Below, piece after piece: positions 27,295-38,306 of a DNA stretch of 64,000 nt. The stretch spans positions 8,471,983 through 8,535,982 of the forward strand of contig OY718807.1 of NCBI GenBank assembly GCA_963070105.1. Reading direction: 5' to 3'. The notes under the pieces are model-generated. The model saw nothing but the letters and a program-made list of their open reading frames with translations. It searched no databases and was not told the DNA's origin. A program made the translations under genes and the position numbers. The DNA is from Litomosoides sigmodontis. Lineage: Eukaryota; Nematoda; Chromadorea; Rhabditida; Onchocercidae. How positions within the stretch are numbered: the stretch's first letter is position 1; every line of letters begins with the position of its first letter.

Positions 27295-29194
27295 CAACTA
27301 TCCTCTCCTATTTACCACATTCTCAATAGGAAATGTTCCTCTATCCTACGAAAAATTTGATTACATTAATGAAATTATAAAATTAAATTTTCAATCACCA
27401 TACGTAAGATTTTTGATTAATTCATTTACCTATGAGGTTTTAACCTGAACCTTATAAATGCAATCCCACAATTCCGTGTTATATCACCGGCTCTCCTCTT
27501 TCTTCTTAGCAATCGCGCAATTGGAACAATTTTGCTAAATGCTTTTAAATCATAGCTGCAATGCTCATTTCTCTTACTAACTTAGCAAATGAATTAAAAG
27601 TTAGTGCAAAAAAAATGAGTTAATTAACTTTTTAATTAATTTAACTAACTTTTATTTTTTAATTTCATAAAAATTTAACATCTAATATTGGTTGTCTTCA
27701 AAAATGTTATCCAACCAACGAGGCGTTCATTGTCACCAGAAACAGAAGTTTGCGTTACGAGGCCGTGGAAATTGAAAGCGCTAGATTGGCAATGTTGTTT
27801 CTGTACGTATTGTGCTGGTGGTGAAAGTGGGATGCGTGGGTGGTGTGCGGTGAAGAGGTCGTCTGAGTGCGAAATGAGATTTAAATGGCAGAGTGGTTGT
27901 AGTGTCGTGCTGGATGGTTGAAATAGATATTGGCGTAGGCTTCAACGTCATCCTCTTAACTTTCCGCCATTTAACAACAATAGTCAAAGTGTTCCACTGC
28001 TACCAATCGATTTTCCCTTGCTATCATTTCAGACTACGACTGCTTTCTAACTTAATCATATTATGCATTCAAGGATAATACGGCAACGTATGAACGTAAG
28101 AGTGATTATTAGTGATTACTTTGGTTGGAGATTGATAATGGGTGTAAGGAAGGAGTGCGACTGTTAAGAAGACGTATTTGAGAGTGGCGATTAAGCATAT
28201 GGTTTAATGATATTTATTTTTTCGGTAAAATTTCATCGTAAAAGGGTGGTTTGAGTGGTGAGATCTTTTTGTAGGTGTAATTTTTTTTTCTTTGATAAAT
28301 AACAATTATCGTCACAGTGAATGAATTTGTAGGTAATCTGTACAAGATTGAAAAGTTAATGATGTTTACTGTTTGATGTTTATTGCTGTCTTAACATTCA
28401 TTTATGTTGTTCATGTTGACAAACATGTTGTTCTAATTCGTCTTATACGGAAGTTTTTTTCCATATCTCTTGTGGCGCATTTTTTGTTTTTTTTTTTCAG
28501 AAGGAAGTAGGATTGCTTACATACTTTGTCATTAAAATGCACTTCCAAATAGATGTCACAGAAGAAGGAAGTGAGTAACCATAGATTTTACTCACGTTTT
28601 GTTGTGCATCAAAATCAGTCAACAAGTGTTAATGTTAGTAAAAGTGTAAATTTGGTGCTTTATTTATTTTCAACAATTGATGACAGCTTTTGTTCTCTTT
28701 TACTTATGTAGATGAGCTAGCTACCTTTGCTAACCTTCCTTTCTACGTGTTGCAGGGTAATGATTCATAGTAAAAGTTATTTGTTACATTCAAAAGGACT
28801 CGAAATGGATCACAGCAATTAGTTATTAAGTTAAATCGAGTTATATTTCAAGCGTAGCAACCAAGTTACAGTTTGACATCTTCCTCAAAATGAACTTTAT
28901 ACTTTTGGAAAATTGAAGCTGAATAATTTAGGGAATTCGGAGCTAGTTTTCTGAAGCAATTTACTAACCCTTGGTGCGGCTCGTAGTAAAATTTAATTAA
29001 TTATTAGTTGAAACTGATTGGCTTAATGTTTATGTTCAACGATATATGATCAACATGGACCAGGCTTCTTGCTTGCTTGATTTTGAGTGAATGTAATATT
29101 TTAGTGTTGTGATTAAGTATTCATTTTATTCCAGTTAAATGATATCATTTTTATGCAAAAATGTAAGAAAAGATGTTTTATGTGAATTTTTCTA

Positions 29195-29358
29195 ATGCAG
29201 CACAGTTATAATCCAGCTATCGATGGCACTGCTAGTGGAAGCATTTTGAACGTAAGACAGAAATATTGTTGTATTATCATTGTTCCAACTGTACACAGTT
29301 GATTTTCTCATATGCACTGTTTTTCTTTGATTTATGAAAAAAATAATCAGCTAATGCA

Positions 29359-29418
<60 letters not shown>

Positions 29419-32400
29419 CGTACTTCCACGTTAGTGTTTAAATGCAATTAGCAACCTTGTTATGCTTTCAGGAAAGTGATAGTCGGGGGGCGGTTGCAAC
29501 AGTCGAATTGGAAAGAAAAGGTTATAGAACCGGATTTTACAAAGTATATCTGAAGAACAAAGAAGGACCCCTTTACATCTTAGAAACAACGGGGTCCTCA
29601 AAAAAAGTGTTTGGGATTGATGGGTGGACATCGACGCGACCAAAGTGATTCTCATGTACCTCTTCACCAATCTGTCGAGTTTCAACGATGTATTACAAGT
29701 AATAGTCAGGAACACATTCAGTTTCCTACAGAAACATCGTTGAATATCACCGAGCCAGTGCACAATGGAACAGTAAACTCTATAACCTCCGTTGATTTGC
29801 CGGTTTATCGCCCTGATTTCATCATTCATCAGCAACGAAGAGTTAGTGATTTTCTTTTTTTTACTTAAGTGAAATCTACATCATTTTTGCAAAATAATTC
29901 CCTAAATCTCGGTTCTTGAAGCGGTGCTTCTCGATTAACTAGGTCTACGAAAACAACTGTCGAGCAGTGAAAACTATTCATTGTTTTTTACAGAAAAAAG
30001 TAGGGTTATTTATCTGATTATTTCAAGTTTGGTAAGCTAGAGTTTTACACGTTTCAAAAAAAGTTGTACTCTATGAAAATAATGGTACTGCAGGAAGATA
30101 AAAATATTTATTTAGAAGTGGGCAAATTATTGGCGACATGATAAATCATTACATAGTTATTGGTTTTTGATGCCTTGTTGATTATGTTCTTGAAATGTAG
30201 TTCCGATAATTTATTTAAAAAAAGTTTGATAGTGGCATGTAGAGTTACTTTCTGTGTGAGTGTAACTTTCGTACAGTGTGTAACAAATTGTTTTTATAGT
30301 GAAAGAGTGAAAAAATTCGTATTATAGAGCATTTATGTTCCCTAGAGGGGTATACAGAATATTAAACAAATAATTTGCAACTTGAAGGTACAACATATTG
30401 AAATTTAAATGCAAGTTTTGTAGCGGTCGAAATTTGAGAGAATTTGCAAAAGATGTACTGTAGCTCTATATGTGTATGTGTGAAAAATGAGCAAACATCA
30501 TTTTCATCATCACTGGTTGTCTGCGTGGCGTATAACGTCTTCCTCATTATTATTGTTATTTGATGGGATGTGGTTTCATTATTGATGTTGCTTCGATTTT
30601 GTTCCAGTTGTAGCTTCTGCCCGATTCATCTCAAAATGCATGGCTTTATCACAATAGTGGACGAGTTTTTTATGATTTTTAAACATTTTTTCAAAGTGTA
30701 CTGTGCTGTAAAAATTGTAGTGGGCTTGTTTGATGGGAATGAGTTTTTCAATTTTGACACATTACACAGAGGTTATATAGCAGGTGGTATGTAAGGGTAG
30801 ATTTATTGATTGATTCCTGTTTTGCCGTATGAAAACATATTGTTTAAATAACTTTATTTTTATAGTACATGAATTTTACAGTCAATTCAAATAATAGTTA
30901 GAAAATAATATTTACTACAGCTGGGTGTCTAAAGAGATAAAAGAGATTTGAGCCAATGAGTTTCCATCCCTGTGGAACTCTATTTTATAGATTCTGGCAG
31001 TCGTCGAGATCTGCAGTGTTCACGTAGAATTCGTAGGGACAATTTGTCATTGTTTTTTTGAGTTCAGTTTTTCGGAATTGCGATTTGCGAGATTTCTTTA
31101 CATGCGCACATTTCCATCTTTGTACGACATACATATCAAAACGTAATTTTTCTGAGTTTGTAAAAAATAGTCGCTTGTTTTTGTTTCTGCGTAAGATAAA
31201 TTTAAAAGCAAATGAGAACTTTGGGGACATAGGGAGCTTAAGAGGTTCAATAAACAATAAATAGACATTAGACAACGCACTCTCCAAAGCTTGTTTTCCA
31301 GTCGGAAAAGGACAGCAAACGGAACATGTCATCATCACCATCATCCTTATCTCTACTGTGTTGCGAGCGGTGATTTAGGATAAAAAAGAAATTGCTGGAT
31401 TGGGCTGTTTTTGTTTGGGACAGTTTTAGCTTTGTGCAGTTTCTAGAGGTCATTTTTGAAGGTCTAATTTTAATTCAGTTAAAGCGCTACTGTACATAAT
31501 GAAATGAGTCAATGTAGTGATTATGGTGTTACTGGTTTTTTCCTAGATTATTCAAAAAAGAACTTATCGCAGGTGGTGTGACACCATGATGATTACTGCT
31601 ATGCATAAGCAGCGGCATTCGGCACAAATCCCCTCGGCAAGTTCTTGAATGTTTATGAGTTTCGTCTATTTTAAAATCAATTCCATGGATTATCCAACTA
31701 TGTTCTTGCTAGATATTATTTTCTTTCTTAAAAAGCGCCTATAAGTTACATCAAGTGGAACTGTCCAGCTTCCATATTTGATCGCTTGTTAACTATATTC
31801 GAAAATATTCAGAAATATATATGTTTTAAGAGATAAACAAGAGATATTTGATTTTTCATTCTTGTATTTCTTTTGAAGATCATTATTGATTCATTCTTTC
31901 ATGTTGGGAAAGTCGAAATTTACTTCGATTTCATTGGATTATTAACATTACCGCGACAGTAACTCTACTTCCTCCCTGACGTATTCTAATGCTGGCAGTG
32001 TGATAATCCTACTTTTCTATCTGTATTCATTACGCACTGACCCTTGAATTAAAATTGGAATTATTTCCATCAATTTAGCAGTCGATAATTTTTTTCTTTG
32101 ATCATAGTTTATTACTAAGTGAAAAGTCCATTGTCGATGGTATTTTTGGCCATGAATTTACTGTAGCATTAATATTTTCACTTTATTCTGTTTTCCTCAG
32201 ATTTTTTTCCTTGTTCATTCACATTGTTACATGATTTTTTCTAAGAATTAGGGTTATCTGATGTATAGCATTAACATTAATTTTTGCAAGTGTGAAGTTT
32301 ACGTGAGCTACAATACACAAAAAATTTTAAAAGGTATCAGGAAAGATGTTACTCAATGGATTATATATTTAAAAGTTCGTTATAAACATCAGTTTGAAAG

Positions 32401-34149
32401 ATTTTTGAGGTTCGTGATTGGGACCTTTTTTCAGACATGGCAAAAAGAAACGTTGAAGACGTGTGCTGCATTTTTTTGTTTGTTAACATCGGCATTCCTC
32501 AATTTTTTCCTTCTCACTGTGATTCACGATATAGTGCCGAGAGAACCACTGCCAGACCTCGTTTTTATGCTGATACCGCAGCAAAGGTGGGCCTGGGTTG
32601 TCGGCGATATATTTTCTACATTAAAGTTAGTTTTTTTCTTCCCTACTCTTTGTCATTAAGATCTAGATCATACATCCAAGGGAAATAATGTTAAATGCAA
32701 CATATGTAACAAGCTATGGACAAAAACAAGGCAAGGAGATTCAGTGTCATTTTCAGCCCTTGAACTACACACAAGTAAAACTTTTCACCTAGCTAACATA
32801 ACTCACTTTATCATAATATTTTTTCAGTTCTGTACTTGGCTTCACATGTGTTTTGCTGCATAAGAAACGGTTAATAGTATTTCGTCGTGTGCTATTACTC
32901 GGGGGAATTATGTATGGTTTGCGGGCAGTAGTTCTTGGATTAACTTTTTTACCGCCATCATTTCAAAACCGTGATGAAATATGCTTACCGCAGGTTAACA
33001 GAACTGCCATGTATGCTACAGAAATAACAACAAGGTAGCGATTACTTATTCACTTTCATTTGATACCGTTGTTGTGCAAAAATTGTTCGGTGGTTCCAAT
33101 TTTTTTTATAGTCATTTAAATTCAATTTTTCTATTCTTTATGACTCTCACTCTTAATTTTGAGAATTCCACTACACCATCTGGAATATGTTCCGCATGTC
33201 GCCCATGTTAGTAATATCGGGAGTATTACTATAGAAAAGAGACTCTCTGACTTTTGTTGAATGACTGAAAAGGCCAGTACTGTTGGTTATAGTAACAGTA
33301 TTATTACAGTTTGTGGAATGCCATAAGTTACTTCTCCCATTTTGTTATAAATTTCAGATTTGTAACATATGTTGTAACGTTGGGTTTAACCTCGGGTCAG
33401 GATAAGATTCTTTGTGGAGATCTCATGTTCAGCGGTCACACTATTGTGCTAACAATCATGTATTTCACCTTACTTCAGTATACACCAAGAAGATTGGTCT
33501 ATTTACGGTCAGTGTTTCGAATTATTTGAGGGAATCAGCAGTAATGTAATAGCTTAAAATATGTTGTGAAGTTGAATATTTATGGCAGATATCTTACAGA
33601 TACATCGCAGCACCATTGACATACATTGGAATGGCAGCACTGGTCATTTCGGGCGGTCATTATACAATGGATGTGCTCATAGCCTATTGGTTAACAAGCC
33701 ATATCTTTTACGCTTACCATCAAGTTTTTGAAGTGCCAAGGTTTGTTTCATATTTCTTTTTGCAAAAATTTAAACTTGCCTTTTTTTTTTATTTGAACAT
33801 TACAAACAAGTTAGTTTTATCGGAAAGCTGAAGGAAATACATTTGAAAGTGGCTGTTTTGCAGTGGCGTAATTGCCCGACTCATCATATCTGTGATGAGT
33901 TATTATCTGTGAGTTATAAGTTATTGTTTGCGAGTAGAAATCTGGAACTTTCATGATTTTAACATTCTCTGATTTTTCAGGGTAGAAAGGACGAAAGCGC
34001 CTCTTTCTCATTTATGGTGGTTTTGGTTATGTTATTGGTTCGAAAGTGATGTATCTGATGGTGCATTACGAAACGAGTGGGACTGGCCATTGTCGGGTCC
34101 AACCTGTATACGTCATTTTATCCAGCGAATAAGCGATAAATTACAATAG
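29195..34149 (+). CDS. sphingomyelin synthase (phosphatidylcholine:ceramide cholinephosphotransferase)
   Basis: Eight exons: 29195-29251, 29472-29543, 29584-29841, 32435-32625, 32828-33034, 33358-33507, 33600-33740, 33981-34149. The phases agree and give 414 residues, the usual family length. The enzyme moves phosphocholine from phosphatidylcholine to ceramide, making sphingomyelin and diacylglycerol, in Golgi or plasma membrane. Family hallmarks are HDIVPREPLPD after the first membrane segment, the D3 motif CGDLMFSGHT (about residue 289) and the D4 motif GGHYTMDVLIAYW (about 331). Together these supply the His-His-Asp catalytic triad. About six membrane segments are visible and the C-terminus contains WDWPLSGP. 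The N-terminal 129 residues show no SAM domain, are polar, and are less certain than the rest. Intron 2 is only 40 bases, while intron 3 is 2.6 kb. The start ATG overlaps an AATGCAG site. Confidence 0.92.
29362..29412. repeat. AT dinucleotide microsatellite
   Basis: About 25 units of AT inside the first intron of the sphingomyelin synthase gene. Confidence 0.9.
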
Positions 34150-35746
34150 CAGACTGTCGTTGCTGACCTTCGTGTTGAACAGTTTCAAAACTTTTATTTT
34201 TTGATCATTTCTTTCATCATCTTTTAGTTACACTTTGAAGTTTGATCCAGAAAACATCTCTTTCTTATGATAAATTAAAGAGTTTTCATCTTTGTTGCAA
34301 CTTTAAGGGATGTGAAAATTAGTTTTCATACTCCTAAGAATTCCTGCTTTAAGGAAGTCATAGTTTTTTTGCTTCAAACTCCATGAAGGTATCACTTATG
34401 TTCCGAGTAGGCGGTCGTTCTGATTTGTTATGAACGGTTTGGATAATTCGAACAGAGCTCACCAGTTATCCACTCATTTAGTTACTGCTGAATTTGTATG
34501 TACATTATTTGTGGAAGAAATATTGGTTTGGTGAAAGTCCATGTAACAGAGATTGCTTCTATAACTCTTTACTGTAGGAGAGGTTCTACCACTTCTGATC
34601 AGCAATAGTTACGGAGTATTTCATTTTTTCCTGTTTTGTTCGTATCAGCGCATGTGCATTATTTTTGCACACATATTACGTGTTTGATTATCTAAAATGC
34701 TCATTTGGAGCAACAACTACTCGAAATTTCAGGTATAATTCAGAATTCGCATAACTTTGACGGCGGCGACGGGCAAACCCTGCAGTAGTTGAGTAGTTTT
34801 GTATGCAATTTTTATATGCTAAACTTTATTTTTTTCTGGAAACCGTCAAAGTTTCGGATTCTATGTTGCATAAACCGAGTCATAATTGTAAGATATTTTT
34901 TTTGGTGTAGTTGTTTGTACATTTATTAGAAGCTTGTTTTTTAATCTAATTTATTATACGAATTGCAAGCTTCGTGATGATTCATCTTGTCTGCACTGGG
35001 ATACTTGATCACTTTTTTATGTTCCGAAATTTTATTCCTTAAATCTTTCTATTGGTCTAATAATGCCTTATGGGCTTATTATGTTCATCTTTCATATGTT
35101 GCAATATGTTTTCATGAGTCGCTAAACGCCACAAAAGCATGATTCAAGTATGCTTTAAGGAATTCCCCGATTGTCGTACGCTCCATGAACTCTCTTGTAT
35201 TTCAACTTTTCGCATAAGAGACATTGGACTATGGCAGCTGCGTTTCTTCCCGAAGAGTGGAATGAAATATTGATATTCACATAGTGTTTTGATAGGATAC
35301 TGTCGTTGTTATTAGCTTTTTGTCCACTTAAATTGTAAAAAGTGAATTTATTCAAGAGCTGTATGCTTGCCACTTATTCCTCCCACGACGTTAAAGAATC
35401 TCTCTACTTTTCCTGAATTTTACCTCTTATTCTGCTCAGTGATAATTGAGAAGTCAAGGAGGATTTAAGCATCAATGCTGCGGATCAACAGGATAGCAAG
35501 TTCTTTGGTGCTGTTAGATTAGACGAATTGATTTGATATTTATTCCCTTGATGTTTATAACAGAAGTACAATGACTGAACCATTGCATGCTTCAGAACGT
35601 GGTCTGTGTTAACACGTACGAGAATAATTGGGTGTTATTTCTTATATTCGAACTGCAAACTTCATCACTTCCCTCCTCAATAATCTTCCACTCAGTTCTT
35701 TCACTCGTGCCACAGTCGTATTCTGTTACGGAGTTGAACTTAATAT

Positions 35747-35780
<34 letters not shown>

Positions 35781-36152
35781 GGGTTGCATGATTACGTAAG
35801 CTGCGGTAAATCACGTCGAAGATGTCCAGTGGGAATAACGTGGGATGCATTTTCATTGCGACCCACTCTGTGATCACCGCAACAATAGCAGGAAATGCTG
35901 GTGCTAGCACGTTCTTCGTAAGATGGGACGTTTCACGTGGGGATTCGATGAGTAGCGTTTAAGATTGGGATATGGCGTTGGTGACATTTGCCTTTCCGAC
36001 TTGTATCTGTTTTTGCCAATTAGCTATTTTCATCAGGTCTATGAGACGCCGATCGTGTTATTTCAAACGCTGAAAGCATATAAATTTCATTCTTGTTTTA
36101 GATAAAAACTATACTTGGAGATGTGACTATCTTGAATGAGCTTGATTTCAAC
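34150..36152. other. intergenic region
   Basis: Between the sphingomyelin synthase stop and the RING gene start. Apart from a 30-base G run at 35750-35779 nothing convincing is seen. A GC-richer segment follows the G run (35800-35980) with short open frames and a GTAAGA donor at 35918, possibly a 5' untranslated exon of the RING gene. A TTTTAG site at 36096-36101 is a likely splice acceptor for that gene. Confidence 0.5.
35750..35779 (+). repeat. 30-base G homopolymer
   Basis: Uninterrupted run of 30 G's followed by AGGG. It can form G-quadruplex or triplex structures on the plus strand. It is flanked by sequence of ordinary composition. Length may be unreliable in assembly. Confidence 0.9.
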
Positions 36153-37320
36153 ATGAGTTTTGAGGTTGAAGCTTTGAAAGATAAGCAGAAGTTTTCAGAA
36201 GCCCACTTCGGTGACATCAGCGCCGTAAAAGGATCAAATGAAGAGGTAGTTGCTGCGTTGCAGTTTTGCATACATTTATTACTTGTGGTCATGAAGTTAT
36301 ATATAGTGTTGTGGTACTTGTAGTAATAGTAATTATTAAATAGTCTTACGAAGTGATCGAGTGTAGCAGCTTTCCTGACTGCAGTCTGGGTAAAGAGAAG
36401 AGTGAGTTAGGGCTTTGCTATTGCAAGTAATAGTAAGCCTAGTTTATGCTTTGGTTTTTGCTTGAAGTAACACCACAGTTATTTACTGAACAAACATGAA
36501 ACCGATTATTCGGTGTATATTTCAAGTCAAAGTGGACTATCCAAACCATCCTTTTGTCATTATCTTGCAGGAAACACTTCTCGCCAACTTGGGACCACTC
36601 GCAGATCTGTTAGATCAGTATGCCAGTGTATGCAATGAGGTTATATCACTCTTTGCACATGTCATTTTACGATTATTTGAGACAGTCAACAACACTGGGT
36701 CACCAGTCGAACTCATTACAAGTTCTTTCGCCTTCTTACTTACTTTGCTCTGTTCCATCCTTCATCTTCTTGTACATGAACTCACTTGTCTAATAGTGTG
36801 GCCGTTTCGGACTTCACTAAATCTATTAATCGCTTACCCGCTTGTATTAACACTCATTTCTTTAATTTCGGTTCTAAGTTGTGCTGCATTTATTATTATT
36901 ATTATTAAGCAAATTTCTTTTGCCCAAATTTACAGTGCTTCAACACGATTTGTTGCTTTAAACTTTCGACCGTTCGTCTGTGCCGCTTCTCAGCTTTTTT
37001 ATCCGTTCATTGTCACTGTATTACATTTGCTGGTTTTACCGGTGAAATTTTTATGTGATCTGTGCACTAGTTTCGTATGGATGATTCCAGTTTTCAGATC
37101 GAAACGGATAAGGAGATATTCTTCAAACTGCGGTGCCGATGATGTAAGTCGGATTACGTGTTGTATTTGTTTCATTCATGAGAAATCCATTTTATTGCAG
37201 CCTTGTAACCACATTTGTTTGTGTGCTCATTGTGTTGAAGAATTGTTGGAGACGTACGAGGAGCCGATTTGTCCGCTTTGTCGGTCCATTATTACATCTT
37301 ATGTCGATGTCTATATCTAA
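36153..37320 (+). CDS. multi-pass membrane RING-finger protein (E3 ubiquitin ligase, RNF26-like)
   Basis: Two exons: 36153-36245 and 36571-37320, about 280 residues. The N-terminal 60 residues are hydrophilic. Then come four or more hydrophobic segments (for example around FAFLLTLLCSILHLLVHELTC, LVLTLISLISVLSC, and FIVTVLHLLVLPVKFLC). The last 55 residues form a C-terminal RING with CCICF, PCNHICLCAHC and CPLC as the zinc-binding clusters. Several membrane segments with a RING at the extreme C-terminus is the layout of RNF26, an endoplasmic reticulum ubiquitin ligase, so a similar role is inferred. The second exon joins at TCTTGCAG. The open frame also reads through from 36496, so a start there is possible. 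An upstream in-frame extension to 36102, where a TTTTAG acceptor lies, means the first exon may be longer. AATAAA follows the stop at once (37326-37331). Confidence 0.8.
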
Positions 37321-37325
37321 GTTTT

Positions 37326-37331
37326 TAATAA
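37326..37331 (+). terminator. polyadenylation signal of RING gene
   Basis: AATAAA begins about six bases after the TAA stop codon. Very short 3' untranslated regions are common in nematodes. Confidence 0.6.
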
Positions 37332-38306
37332 ACAGTGGATAGGATTGGAACTACTGTTTGGGAAGGGGGGAGTGCTATCCGAGATATGGGGATAGGCAGC
37401 GAATAAAATGTAGTACATTGTACTTGATTCACAATTGTGTCTCGAGTAGTAGTTGTGCAATTTGTTTGTTTGTTTAAATGTACAAAGGTGGTCACTCTTG
37501 GTTTTTTTCGTCCGCTTCCATGTTTTAAATTTGATTTCCAAAGTTTCTAAGGTGTGAATTTCTCGCATTTCATTGCCTACCTCAGTTTTTACCTGCTGTT
37601 AATGTAACTCTCTATTTCTCCTACATGATACAATCACATGAAATTTTTGTGAACGCTGCTGTCCGAATGGATAGTTTGGTGGAATTTTGCTTAAAGGAAT
37701 TATAAGTGGAATGTGATTCGCCAGTGTGAATTAGAAGTATGTTCGCACATATGTAAGCAATATTTCTGAATATTGTGAACTACGTGCCAAGTTATGTCAG
37801 TTTCTAGATGCTTCTATCAGTGGCAGCATGCCATTACACCACATTTGAATTTATTTTGTATAAAGTGGAATGTATGTTTTTATTTTTCATTTTGTCCCGT
37901 AAATTTCAATAAGAGAACTCAGGACGTATCTTTTGTATCCTGTCATTCTTTTTGCTATAATGTAAAAAGTGGAATTAGCTTATAAACAGATTATATGTAA
38001 ATGTGATGCTGATGGAGGAACATGTTTGAAATTCCTTTTAACCATAGACACATTTTCACTTTGCCTCAAAGATCAGGAAAGCTATCGGAAATGCTTTCAT
38101 ATTTCTGCCAAATCTCAAATATTAGCTAATTTAAGTGGCAGAAATGTATGGAGTTGCTGAAATAAATTAACTTAAAGTTTAATTCATCCAAACAGACATG
38201 ACCGCTTGCATTTGATCGTGAAACTTTAACAAGAAAAAGTAAAATATCAAATAGCAAGAAAAATGCTCAGTATTGTCAAAAGGCAGAAAATACGGCAGAA
38301 AAGGAA
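37332..38306. other. intergenic region
   Basis: No gene recognised. Probably carries the promoter of the potassium channel gene. An AACAG site at 38191-38195 could be a trans-splice acceptor. Frames open at 37794-38160 have no domain and no splice context. Confidence 0.5.

Larger units (their letters stand above)
24865..29194. other. gap without supported gene
   Basis: About 4.3 kb between the calponin-like gene and the sphingomyelin synthase gene. It contains a GTA/GCA trinucleotide tract (25156-25195), a GGGAGAGA tract (27203-27233), a run of 37 T's (27258-27294) and a G-rich segment at 27,690-27,950 that is open in short frames on both strands but has no recognisable domain. Part of it must hold the 3' untranslated region of one gene and the promoter of the next. 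Confidence 0.55.

Noticed and set aside
27688..28078. G-rich segment with open frames on both strands
   Set aside because: Translations show no recognisable motif and the G-richness alone explains the lack of stops. No consistent splice structure was found.
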